Positions 46,190-58,040 of a stretch of DNA of 64,000 nucleotides are shown here, one piece after another. This DNA is from Bombardia bombarda. Its lineage: Eukaryota > Ascomycota > Sordariomycetes > Sordariales > Lasiosphaeriaceae. A program made the position numbers and the translations under genes. How positions within the stretch are numbered: the stretch's first letter is position 1; the number at the start of each line of letters is the position of its first letter. The notes under the pieces are model-generated. The model made no database searches, was not told the origin of the DNA, and saw only the letters and a list, made by a program, of their open reading frames with translations. The stretch spans positions 1,612,001 through 1,676,000 of the forward strand of contig JAULSR010000004.1 of assembly GCA_030512295.1 (NCBI GenBank), given 5' to 3'.

Positions 46190-49100
46190 TCACTTCTTAT
46201 CCAACTCTTCCACAGACAGACAGACAGACAGACAGACCACTCTACTTTCTCCTCTTCCCCCACCACCCCCAAAGTCACCTGGCTTCCTCTTCTTGCCCTC
46301 CCTCTCCCAGTACGCCTTGCTCTCCTTCTTCTGGTTATTCTCCATCCGCTCCTCCACGTCCGCCTGCTTCTTCCTGTACTCGACCCGCTTCTCCTCCTTC
46401 TTGGCCCGCCTCTTGGCCGCCACGTCCTTGCGGATCGTCGTGAGCTTCTGCAGCAGGTCGCGCGCCTTCTTCTCCTCGCCCCGCACCAGCACCGCCCGCT
46501 TCTGCATGTACGTCTCCTTCTTCTGCGGCTTGGTCTGCACGATCTGCGACTTGAATGGCAGCTCCGCCGCCAGGGCGCGCGGCACCTTGAGCGTGTTGAA
46601 GCGCCGCGTGGGCCGCTCGATCTTGCGGTACTGGCTGTTCTTGAGCTGGGGCGTCGCCAGGTCCTGGTCCCGCCGGATCTGGCCCGTCAGCCGCATGCTC
46701 TGCCAGCCGACCAGGTTCGTCGCCGGGTTGTAGAATCGGTGAGGCTTGATGGGGTACCAGGCTCTCAGGAAGACGATGTCGCTGAGCAGGATCTTGTCTT
46801 CGAACGTGGCTCGGAAATGTCCGTCGGGCTTGGCGAGGGCACGCTTGATCTGACCACGAACGCCAGAGACCGTCTTGATGGCAGCTCCTTCAAACTTGGC
46901 AATTTCTAACGAGGTGTTGAACATGCCCTTGATGAAGGCCGTGTTCTTAAAGATCTTGTACGGTGTACCCGTAAGTTTGAGCTTCTTGACGATCTCAGAA
47001 GATTCGTCCACGCTCAATACGGTACCCGTCGCAGCTATCCGGAAGCTAGGATTGGCCGAGGAGAACGACTGGAAGCAGACGAAACTCGAGTTGGGGGCAA
47101 TTAAAGGCCCGTAAAAGGTACTGAAACAATGCATATGCTCGGGGGTATACTTGAGCATTCTGTTTCTTATCCGGGAATCGGATATCGAATAAACTGGGAG
47201 TGATTGGAACCTCCTCCATCCGAGAGAGAAAATAAGGGGGTCGCCAGTCTTGACTGTTGTGCGAACTGCAGTCAGTATCTTTCTGTGCAAAAGAGCTAGG
47301 ACATTAACTTACGGATCTTCTTGTGCCACCTGTGCTTCTTGATTCTGACTTGAACAAAGCCAAATCTGTCCTCGGCAGCTGAGAGACCACCGACAATAAT
47401 AGGCATCCGTGCTTTGAAGTTCTTGACGAACTCCGCCGGGATCCCCTCGATAATCATCTTTCCGTACTTTCCGGCCCTGAAACCTTCAACATTGGCCCGC
47501 TGGCCTTCGTCGAGGGCCTCGAATTCGGCCTTGTTGATGTCCTGCTGTTTTTGGAGCGTCGCCTTCTGGGCCTCATACCACTCGTCCTCTGCAAACTCTG
47601 GGTTTCCACTCTCTTTCCTGGCAATGGCCTTGTCATTCTTGAAACCCTCGCGATCCTCTTCTTCGAAACGGAGCTTAAGTTCCTCTTTCCGCCTTGCGTT
47701 CTTTTCGCGCTCAGCTTCCAGATTCACCTCAGGGGTCTCTTCATCCTGCTCTTCGTCATCATCATCCCCCTCCTCACCGTCCTCATCGTCATCTCCCTCC
47801 TCGAGATCCTCGAACGCACCATCACCCTCGTCATCCTCGCCGTCTTCATTTTCTGAGCCAGAGCCATCCTCATTGCCGGCCTCATCGACCAGATTAGCCG
47901 TGGCGAACCGGCTTCTGAGAGCCTCGATGGCATCCTCCTGAGACCACTTGGCAGAAAGCGCCTCATAATCGAAGCGAGGAATCACGCGATCTTCTCTGTT
48001 CTCGTCCTCGCCGAGTTTCCCAACCCTGTTGAAGAAAGTGTCGTCCTCATCCATTTCAATATCCTCCTCCTCATCCTCGTCCTCCTCGCCTCTCCACTTC
48101 TTCAGAACCTCTCCAGCTGATAATGACTCGTCATACATCAGCCGGGCAAGATCAGTCGCGCGGAACGACGGCCTCTTTCCATGCAAGAACTTGGCCCGGA
48201 CCATCATCTTGTCCTTCCACTTCATGGAGGCTCCTTCTTCGTCGGAGTCAAGGTCGTCCTCGTCGTCCTCTTCCTCATCGTCATCCTCGTCGTCGTCATC
48301 GCCGGAGGACAAAGAACCTAGATCGGAGTCGCTGTCGGCGAAGGCAACATCAGCCTCTTGGGCATTTTGAGCCTTGCCGTCTTGATTCCGGAACATTTTG
48401 CCGAGCTTCTTCTCGTTGAACTCCGTCTCAACGTCAGAACCTTCCGCATCGTCTCCGCTGACAAAACCCTCATCATCCGGGAACTCGTCGTCGTCTTGCT
48501 CGTCCCTTTCAGCAAATCGAGCCTTTCTTTGACTTTTTCTTCCGGTGTCGTTTTCCTCGGGCACCTGAGTGATCTGGTCTCCACTGGCGAAGAGCTTAAC
48601 ACCCTGCTCGGTCTGACCGAGGAGACGCCTCTCTCCTTGCAGGTCGATGATAAGCTGTTCACCCTCGCCACGCTCGACACCCTCCGCATCCTTGTCAAAC
48701 GTGAATCCCTTTTCTCTAGTAATAACGATGTGGTCACCGGTGATTTTCAGTCCGCTGCGGTCGGCCATGGGCGCATAGAGCCTCTTGTCCTTCTCGTCCA
48801 GACGTCTCCGTCCCTTCTTGCCATCAGCCTTGGCAAGGGCCTGCTCCATGGCAGGGGTCATGCAAGGATCCGGTAATGTCTCCATGCTGGATATTGTGAA
48901 GTCGCCCAGACCGGCGATATGTACCCTCTGGCCCGAGGCGGTAAAATTGGTGCCGCGAAGGTATCCGGACAGCTCGATCGACCGGTCGCACTTCTCGTCC
49001 TCCTCGATCTTCGTTGGGTGGGTGACGTCGCGGTAGTTGTCAACGACACTGTATGGGTGAGAGTTTCTCCAGACGAGGGGGCGAGGGTTCTTCATGACGG

Positions 49101-49924
49101 AGAGGAAGCGAGACAGGTTGTGGATCTCGCGGTCGGGGTAGCGGCCGTTGAGGACACCGGAGAGGTAGAACAGGTGAGCGCCCTGGTACAGCTCGCTCCA
49201 TAACCTGTGCTTGAGCCTCTTCTTGGCGTCCTTGAGGGCCTGTGGTTTGCGGAAGAGATCGAGATGGGTGAGAACGCCAAAGACGTTGCCTGGCATGCCG
49301 GTGGCGGCGAGGATGTTGAGAAACTCCATAGTCTCCATCTCGAAACCGTAGTTGCCATCAATCATCAGCAGCACAATGTCGGCCACCTTGGCAATGTCGA
49401 CCATAGCTTCCAGCTCATTGGGGCACTCGAGGAAGGTCAATCGCTGCTTCTTGGACGTGACGATGGTGATGGGCCCCACGGGGTCTTGGATCGTTTCCTT
49501 TGCATATCGGCGGATCAAAGATTTGAGCAGTGTTGTCTTGCCGACACCTGGAGGACCGACAATGGTGACAAGTCGCGGTGGTGGTTCATCGGGGACGCGG
49601 TCGACGAGAGGTACATGGAGGCGCTTTTCTCTGATCTAGTTGACGGACAGAACTGTCAATAGTGTTCTTCAAAGAAGGGGATATATAAATCGGATGACGC
49701 ACATCATGGGATCTCGCAGCCTGTTTCGCAAGTTTGCCGGGGTTCGCGAATGCAAAAGCCTTTGGGTTTGGTTCTGTAATGCGACTTTGGTGTTAGCTGG
49801 GAATCGCATCTCCTGTTTGAGAGCTTAGGGACAGCAAATCTCGCTACTTACCACCCGTATGCTGCTTCTTCTTCTCCTTGGACTTCTTGGACTGCCTATG
49901 CGGCTTATTAACTTGGCCGTCCAT
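46190..49924 (-). CDS. BMS1: Ribosome biogenesis GTPase Bms1
   Basis: Exons 49852-49924, 49703-49773, 47313-49635 and 46190-47265 give 1,180 residues, matching the usual length of about 1,180. The N-terminal basic stretch (KKSKEKKKQH) is followed by NPKAFAFANPGKLAK and a P-loop GTPase domain (TIVGPPGVGKTTLLKSLIRR). Then come the AARP2CN region (LSGYLRGTNFTASGQRVHI), long acidic tracts (SSGDDDDEDDDEEEDDEDD) and the C-terminal RIBIOP domain (GDPLIFSLGWRRFQSLPVYS, MLKYTPEHMHCFSTFYGPL, RIAATGTVL, IKRALAKPDGHFRATFEDK). Bms1 works with Rcl1 in the nucleolus on early cleavages of pre-rRNA for the small subunit. The first intron donors are GTAAGT and GTGCGT; the third intron is only 47 nt. The extreme C-terminus includes CLSVCLSV from a CAGA microsatellite, described separately. 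Identity is firm. Confidence 0.96.
46213..46236. repeat. Tetranucleotide microsatellite (CAGA)6 in the BMS1 coding end
   Basis: Six perfect CAGA units on the plus strand lie within the last 16 codons of BMS1, read on the minus strand as CLSVCLSV. Confidence 0.95.
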
Positions 49925-50964
49925 GTTTGCGCCTATGTGGTGGTTCAGGCGCGCGTTTCTGCACGAAAAGTCGTGATCGCAATTCGCAGCCGACTTGGAC
50001 CGTTCCCTGTGCAGAAGCTCCAGAAATTTTCTAGCGGCCTATCTTCGGCTGGCAGACAAACTCTTATCGATAAAGACTTTTTAGTGGGGTTGCCATTGGC
50101 AGTGTTTGGCAGTGGGGGAGCGGGCTGGCGGGGTTAGAACAGGACCCCGAATGAAACACACTCGCTCTCGTTGTAAACTGCATGTTGCATGCAACCTGGG
50201 TCGGGCTATCCTGTAAAGAGGGCTCTTCAATGCAGAGACAAGGGCACCAGAAAACAACAGTGGTCAAAAGATTCGCAATATAATCCTGAATCTGAACAAT
50301 CCTTATTCACTTACTTTGAATACCTTACGTACCAAGATGAGTACTGTACTTCAGTTTCCGCAACCCATGGCAGTTCTTCCAAGACTTGACTCGACGGCGC
50401 CATGATAAGAAGCGAGGCCTCCTAGTGAGACAGGTCAAAGACATCTCTATAAGCCGCTCCAACTCCAAATACTTGATCGAATTCGGGGAATTAGTGGCGT
50501 GACCGACCCTGCATTCAATTTGTCCAACATGTACGTAATTAGATACCAGAGATGGTCTGGCTCGTTTCGCCGTGTTACGACTCGAGATAGAGCGAGCACT
50601 GCCGGTACTTCGGACCCAGAGTGTCATAGTAAAGAAGCCGCTGGTAAGCGTACTACAATGTGCCTCGATTCTTATGCTCAGCTGTGCATGAAAGACTCCG
50701 CAAACTTGGCGGCATGACGTATTTTGTCCCCCGCGCGGTCCCATTGCCTGGCGTCGCGTCACCCTAGGGGCGGCGCGGCTCAGTCGTCAGAAGCGCTGTA
50801 TGGCCCCTTATAAGAAGCACACCGAGCCCATGTCAGTTCGTCCAGAACACCCTCGCCTTACAATCCAGCAGCATCTATCATCTCAGTCTTTGGTTACTAG
50901 CAACCTCTTCAACACATCTTCACACTTAAACAAATCAAAACAAACAAAAAACACAACCGCAACC
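49925..50964. other. Divergent promoter region, BMS1 and the inhibitor gene
   Basis: About 1 kb without a supportable gene. A TTATAAG string at 50808-50814 is a possible TATA element for the inhibitor gene. Confidence 0.5.
50808..50814 (+). promoter_or_regulatory. Possible TATA box of the inhibitor gene
   Basis: TTATAAG, 151 nt upstream of the ATG at 50965, followed by a CA-rich leader. Position and sequence only. Confidence 0.35.
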
Positions 50965-51395
50965 ATGCCTTCCTACATTGTAAGTGATCCATGGCACCGA
51001 ATGCCACTATCGTGACGTTCTATCCCGGCGATGCTGACACAACGTCATGTCTAGGTTACCCTTAAGGATGACGCTACCCCTGAGCAGATCGCAGCGTAAG
51101 ACACTCTACTAGCGGTCACTGTCTGACCTTGATGAATTCATATACTGATCAAAACTAGGGCCAAGAAGCAGGCCAAGGAGCAGGGAGGCACGATTGGCCA
51201 TGAATATGACCTCCTCAAGGGATTCCAGTAAGACACCCCAATAGCCTGTCGCAAACCTTTGCGATAAAAACCACAAGTTGTTTAACCTGAGTGAAATAAA
51301 ATAGAGTGACGTATAAGGAGGACTCTGTCCAAACCCTCAACAGCATCGATGGCGTCAAGGATGTAGAGCTGGACGGCGAGGTCACGACTCAATAA
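50965..51395 (+). CDS. Small I9-type proteinase inhibitor (Pbi2-like)
   Basis: Four very short exons, 50965-50979, 51055-51095, 51159-51227 and 51305-51395, give 71 residues, with all GT-AG ends and phases consistent. The protein reads MPSYIVTLKDDATPEQIAA, then AKKQAKEQGGTIGHEYDLLK, GFQVTYKEDSVQTLNSID and GVKDVELDGEVTTQ. This is the inhibitor I9 fold, which resembles a subtilisin propeptide without its protease. The yeast relative Pbi2 (75 residues) inhibits vacuolar proteinase B and helps homotypic vacuole fusion. No signal peptide is present, which fits a cytosolic inhibitor. Because the exons are so short, no exon alone forms a long open frame. Confidence 0.9.
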
Positions 51396-51843
51396 ATAGA
51401 TACCCAGATAGAGAGCAAGCTCGAGGGCGTTCTGGCAGGCGTCGGAGGAGTGCGGGGTATAGATCGCGGGGCAGCGACTCATTTCACACACCGCATTATT
51501 TAGCAGCCGAGAGAACCTAAGGCCTAGGCACTGACGGGTCGTGGGGTTAATAGTAACACCTTTTTAATTGATGGAAACTCTGGAACGAAAACTAAACCGT
51601 GCCGTGTGACAGATCGTTCGAGCATGCAAATAAGTCTGAAACATGGAACATGTTTGTTGAGGAGGGATGACGGGTTTAATAGGCAAGCTGATTGTCGACC
51701 TTCACTATTATTAGCTCGACCCCTGCACTGTCCATAGTTAGTTATGATGACATAGGAATACCAGCCCGCCCTATTCTAGGTTGGTTGTTTCTTTCACCGA
51801 CACCATCAGCTTTGCCATTCGCAACGCGCAATATGCCGCCGAC
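51396..51843. other. Intergenic region upstream of the mitochondrial kinase
   Basis: Holds the 3' UTR of the inhibitor gene and the promoter of the next gene. An in-frame ATG at 51781 would lengthen the kinase by 21 residues. Confidence 0.5.
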
Positions 51844-53310
51844 ATGAAATGTATATTGAACCCGTTGCGGTTACCGAAACCATTGAAGGCCCCGTCTTCA
51901 TCCATCCTCACTTTTGCTCTGAGGAGGACATATTCGAGCTATCACCACCCGTCCGACGCCTCCGTCTCCCATCGACAGCAGCGCCCCCATCGGAGTCGCG
52001 CCGAGGATGGCGATGACGCTCCAGCTCTGGCCCGCCAGCCAATTCACCTGCTGAGCTTGGCCGACCTGGTCAAGTATACACTGCATTCCAATCCATCCTA
52101 CCCTGTCCCCAAGCCCAAGTTCCGACCACGGCTAACGCGCAGAACGAACCGCAGACACGGCCGCCCCCCTCTCTCCGCCGAGGCGCTCCTCTCCTCAGCG
52201 CGCTTCACCCTCTCGCTCCTCCCGATCCGGCTCGCGCACCGCATCCAGGCGCTGCGCAACCTGCCCTACATCGTCGTGTCCAACCCCAACATCAGCAAGA
52301 TCTACAACAACTACCAGCACTCCCTCTCCACCCTCCTCCCCTGGCAGGGGCGCACCATCAGCAACCTCGAGGACGAGATCCGCTTCACCGAGGTCCTCGC
52401 CGAGCTCGTCCAGACCCACACCGACACCATCCCCATCCTCGCCCGCGGCTTCCTCGAGTGCCGCAAGTACATCTCCGCCACCGAGGTCACCCGCTTCCTG
52501 GACGAGCACCTGCGCGCCCGCATCGGCACCCGCCTCGTCGCCGAGCAGCACATCGCCCTGCACTTCAGCTCCACCCCGCACTTCGACCCGGGCGCCAGCC
52601 CGACCCCCTGCCCCGAGAACCCGTCCTACATCGGCGTCATCGACACGGCCCTGCGGCCCGCCGCCACCGTCAACAGCTGCGGCGAGTTCGTCGCCGACAT
52701 CTGCGAGCTCAACTACGGCGTCCGCCCGCGCTGGGTCGTCGACGGCGGCGACCCCGACGCCACCACCTTCGCCTTCGTGCCCATGCACCTCGAGTACATC
52801 GTCACCGAGCTGCTCAAGAACGCCTTCCGCGCCACCGTCGAGAACGGCATGAACCGCGAGCCCGTCGTCATCACCATCGCCCCCGAGCCGCCCGCCAGCC
52901 GCACCAACCGCCCCGACGCCCAGCTCAGCCTGCCCGCCGAGTCCCGCGGCGCCTTCAGTGCCGATGCGATTGCACCCCTTGACGACAACGCCCCCGGCGT
53001 GACCATCCGCATCCGTGATAGAGGAGGCGGCATCAACCCTGACGTGTTGCCGCACGTGTGGGGGTATTCGTTCACCACGTTCAGCGACGCAGACGACGAC
53101 ATGCCTGGCGGCGGCGGCGGCGGGGATGATGCGCTGGGCGCGATATCCGCGGTGAATAGCGGGAGCAGCTCGATTGCCGGGCTGGGGTATGGCTTGCCGC
53201 TGAGCAGGGCGTATGCCGAGTATTTTGGCGGGGGCATCGAGGTCCAGAGCCTGTATGGCTGGGGGACCGACGTTTATTTGAGGCTGAAGGGGGTGGGGAA
53301 AATAGAGTAG
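51844..53310 (+). CDS. Mitochondrial pyruvate/branched-chain 2-oxoacid dehydrogenase kinase
   Basis: Single exon, 488 residues from ATG 51844. The N-terminus is basic and hydroxylated without acids (KCILNPLRLPKPLK), a likely mitochondrial presequence. The N-terminal helical domain (RLAHRIQALRNLPYIVVSNP, YQHSLSTLLP, FLDEHLRARIGTRLVAEQHI) and the GHKL ATPase domain follow. In the latter, the N box is ELLKNAFRATVENG, the G1 box IRIRDRGGGI and the G2 box GLGYGLPLSRAYAEYFGGGI, as in PDK and BCKDK. These kinases phosphorylate the E1 alpha subunit on serine and switch off the dehydrogenase complex. A Gly/Asp insert (DDDMPGGGGGG) lies in the flexible lid. I cannot tell from sequence alone whether pyruvate or branched-chain dehydrogenase is the target. 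It has more Pro/Arg near residues 90-120 than yeast Pkp1 or Pkp2. Confidence 0.9.
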   Translation: MKCILNPLRLPKPLKAPSSSILTFALRRTYSSYHHPSDASVSHRQQRPHRSRAEDGDDAPALARQPIHLLSLADLVKYTLHSNPSYPVPKPKFRPRLTRRTNRRHGRPPLSAEALLSSARFTLSLLPIRLAHRIQALRNLPYIVVSNPNISKIYNNYQHSLSTLLPWQGRTISNLEDEIRFTEVLAELVQTHTDTIPILARGFLECRKYISATEVTRFLDEHLRARIGTRLVAEQHIALHFSSTPHFDPGASPTPCPENPSYIGVIDTALRPAATVNSCGEFVADICELNYGVRPRWVVDGGDPDATTFAFVPMHLEYIVTELLKNAFRATVENGMNREPVVITIAPEPPASRTNRPDAQLSLPAESRGAFSADAIAPLDDNAPGVTIRIRDRGGGINPDVLPHVWGYSFTTFSDADDDMPGGGGGGDDALGAISAVNSGSSSIAGLGYGLPLSRAYAEYFGGGIEVQSLYGWGTDVYLRLKGVGKIE

Positions 53311-54078
53311 GTGTCTTGATTTGAGCGAGTGAGATGTGTGCGTGTGTGTTTCTGTGTGGGCTTGAATTATCACATGTTTCTTTTCTTATGGGAATGGACA
53401 CTTTGATCAGTGGGGTTGGGGACCTTTCTTTTCTTTTTTAATCACTTTCTTTTCCTTTACCCCAAAGTTTTCTTTCTTTCCTGCCTGGACTAGCTTTCTA
53501 TTTATTTCTTGACTAACTAGCGAATCGCGAATCTTTCTAGACAGGAGACGGTCCCCAAGGCCCCTGTCAATGATGACGCGTAGGAGTAAAGATCAAAGCG
53601 AACAAAAGAAGCGTCGGTTTCTCCTTTCTTATACGGCGGCATCGCAGCTCCGGCTGTACGCAATGAGGAAGGGAGATGGAAGATGGTATGTCTCGGTTCA
53701 GGGCATGTGGGATACGGTTTCGGTTAAATCTAGGAAGGTATCTGGGTAGCAGACATTAAGCGATCAACCTGTTAATAAACAGACCAAGCGATTGTAATCA
53801 GATTTCCATCTTGGACTTGTTCTCCTGTTTCGATTTGTTGACGACCATACCCAAATAGGTTGATGGTCTCCTACAGATATCCAAAGCTTTACAACAAAGG
53901 GTGAGCAAAATGATACGTTCCTCGTAAAGCCGATGATAGGTTTTAACAGGGTCTCAGAGCCACGTGGTCGTTGTTACCATTATCATCCACTGGCCGCGAC
54001 AATGCGCCGAACGGTTCCTACAACTGCTCACACCGCACAACTGACAACAATGACAACCCCCCCTAATCAGAGTAGATA
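53311..54078. other. Convergent 3' intergenic region
   Basis: Between the kinase and galactokinase stops. GT-rich and T-rich stretches near 53336-53470; no gene seen. Confidence 0.5.
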
Positions 54079-55718
54079 TCACAATGACCCACCCTTCACC
54101 AAATACAAAGCACTCCCGCTGCCCGGCCGGCTGACCACTATCGCCGCCTCCTTCTGCTCCTCCGTCAGCTCCAGACGACTATAATATTCCTTTTCCCAGG
54201 CCTCCCGCACGGCCGCCACCTTGTCCGACGGCACCAGATGCACGCTGCACCCGCCCCACCCAGCCCCCGTCAGCCTGCTGCCGTAGCTGCCCGCCCTGCG
54301 AGCAATAGCGCAGACGTCGTCAATCTGGGGACAGCTGCACTCGTACACGTCGCGGCAGTAGTCCTGCGTCTCGTTGAGCAAGCCTCCCAGTTTGGCGTTA
54401 TAGGCAGTCGTGTCGCCGTTGTCGTCGGGATGGTGCGCCGGGTCCTCGAGCAGCTCCATGAACTTGAGCACGCGGAGGGCCTCGCTGAAGACGTGGAGCG
54501 CGCGCTGGCGCAGCTTGAACCGCTCTGCTCTCACAGGGAAGCGCGATGTGAACTTGTCGTTCAACTCGTCGACGGAAATGCCCAGGACGGCGGCGATCTC
54601 TTGGCGCGTGTAGCCATCCTTCTGGGTCAGGGTCTTGTCGGTGAGGGCGACGAGCTCCTCGAGCTGCTCCGGCACCGTCTTTCTGGAGGAGGCGCCGCCG
54701 GCGTGCTCGGCGAGGGCGAAGTACGTCTCGTGGAATCCGTGCAGGCTGATGCCCAGCGGGGCGGCGTCGCCGGGGAGGCGCGTACTGGGCGGGTTGAGGA
54801 CGGCGTTGAGGACGGCGGCGGCGAGGCTGCATTCTACCACGCGCAGGTTGTAGTGGATGGGGCCGGTGACGAACTTGTCTGACGTGACGAAGGATTGGGC
54901 GATGAGGAATGTGAGTTCTGGGTTGGTCTTGGGGAAGTGGACGGGGCGCGCCTTGAGGGTTGGCGTGAAGGAGACGAAGAGCGCCGAGCCGCGCTCTGAG
55001 AAGACGGATGCGGACTGGTCCATTCTGTGAGAGTGGTATCATGTCAGATGCTGTAGCCTTGTCGGTAGAGATGGAGTTGGTCTCACCCTCCAGAGTTCAC
55101 GCCTACCGCGCGCTCGCTGACAATGGCCAGCTCTGTCAACTTGGTCTTGTCCACCGTCTGCTCGCCATTGGCGGCCATGACAGCCAGCGCACTTGCGCTG
55201 ACGAAGGCGGCGCTCGAGCTGAGGCCACCACCGGCTGGCACTGTCCCGTCCATGAGGATACGCATGCTCTTGGGCTTGAAGTCAGCGCCGTGCTTCTTGC
55301 GCAGCAGCTCCAGGGCTCCGCGCAGGCCTGATTTGAAGTAGTTGGTCCACTCGTGCACGGTGGCGTCAATCTCGACGGCATCGTGGGGGATGTCGAACTC
55401 GTGCGACGGAAACTTTGCTTCCTGGACGTTGGCGATCTGGATCTTGAAGGTGGCCTCCTTGCTGGGTGTGAGATCGGTGGAGACGGCGAGCAGGGCATCA
55501 GCTGTGATGGCCATGGGTAGCACCGAGTACAGCGAGTAATCGATGTGTTCGCCGATAATGTTGACTCGGCCTGGCGATCGGGCCACGAACTCTGCTCCAT
55601 GTCCGTACATGGACTCGAATTTAGACAAGAGATTGGTCCATCGTGCTGTTTGAGACGGGAGCGCATCGCTAGTGTAGATGTCCTCGAGGGAGCGAGCGAC
55701 GGGTACCGGACCAGCCAT
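54079..55718 (-). CDS. GAL1: Galactokinase
   Basis: Exons 55087-55718 and 54079-55024, with a 62-nt intron (GTGAGA donor, CTCACAG acceptor), give 525 residues. GHMP-kinase signatures are all present: the galactokinase signature PGRVNIIGEHIDYSLYSVLP, the ATP loop PAGGGLSSSAAF, the catalytic region VNSGGMDQSASVF across the splice site, and the C-terminal GSRLTGAGWGGCSVHLVPSD. It phosphorylates galactose at C1, the first step of the Leloir pathway, in the cytosol. Length matches fungal members (about 520). The junction falls inside the conserved G-G-M-D-Q motif, which makes the intron certain. No other GAL gene is in this window. Confidence 0.96.
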
Positions 55719-57850
55719 CCCGGAGTATGCTATGGAAAAAAGGTATTTGAAGATTCTCGCGTTGTAGGTCCGTTTCTTGTATGCGAATTAAGAAGTATGA
55801 AAAAGAGGAAAGTCACGATAATATGGACAAACGCGACCAGAGAAGGCGCGAGAGCGAGCAAGAGAGCTCCAAGCTGCCCCGCCAAATTGCCCCGCACTGC
55901 GTCACAGGCAATATGGAGTACGGAGTAGTGAGGGGATGATGGGGAAGTTGTTGTGGGATTTTGGAGTTGGGTGGAGTTCAACCGGGGATGGGACGGGAAC
56001 GATGAGGGTCTCAGCTGGGCAATCCTAGGCAAATATCGTTTAAATGTTGAGATTAAACAAGAGGAAGGAACGAAATCTTAAAAGGAAAAAGGCGCGCCTT
56101 CCCGTCTCCGTCAGGAAGCGGTCATGAGACCACACGATCCATCAACCGGTCGCTGGCCATTCGGCGGCCGTCAGCGGGTGCAACAAGACGTACGTTGATA
56201 TATCGCCATTTCTCAAGTCGCCTTTCCTCGCAATTTGTATTTTCCACCTCTCCTTTCCCTTCCTCGTGTTACCGGCCGGGGAATGCGCAACCTTCACTTC
56301 AGCTCCATAGAAACGAGATGATATAACTGGTGTCTCGTTATTTCAGCATGTCGTGATTCCACGACAGAATGTCTCTGGTGCGAAGCTTGGGGTAACGTCC
56401 GTTGACCTTGCTGGGATTAAGAAGCAGACTGTCTCAAAATAAGCAATTCGGCCCCGTCTTCCCCGACCCTTCTGAAAGTGACTGGACTCGTTTCATATTA
56501 TTACTGAGCGATTGGTATATGCACGGTCCGTCCCGGACCCAGTCTAGCTTTCTACCCCTATTTTCGATTCGCCCCACTTGTCAAATTGGTGATGGCTTCA
56601 GACCCCGTGTAAACAAAAAGCTTACCCCTATTTTTGGCATGGCAACCTTTCGGATCTGGGTATTATTCTCTACTAGTCCGCGCAAAAATCCCGCGTTTAC
56701 CCGTTATCCCGAAATTTTACATTTACACTAAGCTGGGGATATTTACTATAGAATCAGCTGGAGTATTGGAACATCACCATCTAAACTAGGAGCCAGTAAT
56801 TTAGTGTCTCAGAGTAGCACGCTCGACTGCTATTGGCGAATTTGCCTCTCTGGCGGCTGGTCTTACTTGGAGGCGTTGAGGCATGCATTGACACTATTGT
56901 GGGCTGTCAGCATATTTAAGATGACAACTCGTTTTCCAGATCCCGTACCAGAAGTGGTGAAGGCACAAACCTCCGGATTAAACTCACATGGCGCCCTTTC
57001 CGCATTGACATCTGGCATCTGACACCTGCATCTAACTTCCTATTATCTAAAAAAAATTTAAGGTTTCAGATACCCACGTTACCGACTGCAATATCTTCCT
57101 ACATCGGTGTCGACGGCGTCATATATGGCAGGTAAGCAAGTATGATGACAACGTAAGGTTATGATATCCGACGGATGGCATGCTAAGCCCCATCGTCTCC
57201 AAACTGGTGGTCTCAAATCATTTCAAGTCAACAAGTCAACTGAGCTGCAAGATACCTGCTATATATAATGAATATTTTTGTCTCGCTGGCACTTTTCTTT
57301 GTCCATCTGTGGGGGGAAGCGACTATAATAATGCACCTTGAAAACAGCCCCGTAATGGCTCGAGAATAGGCACCTTTGAAGTTGAATTAAGAGCGACCTT
57401 ATCTCTAAACCCAAGGTTCCATTGGATAGTATTCTGCAATGGGTGACGAAGACTGCAATGGGTGACGAAGACGGCACTGAACATGACAAGCGCACCGCTC
57501 CACCCACCCACACCACAGTTCTCTTTCGCCCTTTCATGACGCTCCAACGGCGTCATTCCCACCACCATCTGACCACAGCCAATTCAGCTTATGGCGTTTC
57601 TTTATCGAACTAACAGCCCCGCGAAGCCAATCGACGCAAAGCTTGTGAAAATCGTACGTAGGCTGCAGGCGTGCTTAAATTCGTCCATGCCGGCTCTTGT
57701 GTGTTCCAACCTTCAACTTGCCATCTCCAAAACAAACTTGCTCAATCCTTCTCAAAGTTCCGAGATATCACCAAAACCAAAACTTTATCGGTCGAGTTAT
57801 TACAGCAACAAGTAACATAATAACCCACAAATCCAAATACCATCATCATC
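55719..57850. other. Divergent intergenic region, 2.1 kb
   Basis: Between galactokinase and metallothionein. No gene supported. The string CTGCCCCGCCAAATTGCCCC at 55873-55892 resembles 4368-4385. The part 56,400-57,200 is AT-richer and may include old repeat sequence. Confidence 0.45.
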
Positions 57851-58040
57851 ATGGGCGACGGCGACTGCGGATGTACCTCCTCTGGCAAGTGCGGCTGTCC
57901 TGCCGGCCAATGCACCTGCACCAACTGCCCGGTACGTTGAAACATTCATCCACTCATACTTCTTGTCTTCTTTGGACCTCTGGCTTTTTTGTATGAATGG
58001 CTGGGCTCATGTAGTTGTTGTACAGACTCATCCTAAGTAA
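57851..58040 (+). CDS. Copper metallothionein
   Basis: Exons 57851-57931 and 58026-58040, with a 94-nt intron (GTACGT donor, TTGTACAG acceptor), give 31 residues: MGDGDCGCTSSGKCGCPAGQ, then CTCTNCPTHPK. Seven cysteines at positions 6, 8, 14, 16, 21, 23 and 26 form CxC, CxC, CxC and a lone C, the same spacing style as the Neurospora copper metallothionein (also MGD..CGC...). With no aromatic or histidine in the metal core, it should bind Cu(I) in thiolate clusters in the cytosol and buffer copper. If the intron is retained, the protein ends after two more residues (VR) at 57940 with the same cysteines. The gene is too short for usual length filters. Identity rests on the cysteine pattern, the start and the intron position. 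Confidence 0.88.

Noticed and set aside
52195..53373. Long minus-strand open frame (392 codons) opposite the mitochondrial kinase
   Set aside because: It is the antisense shadow of a GC-rich gene. Its Gly/Val/Ala/Asp-rich composition has no domain and the plus strand is clearly coding.
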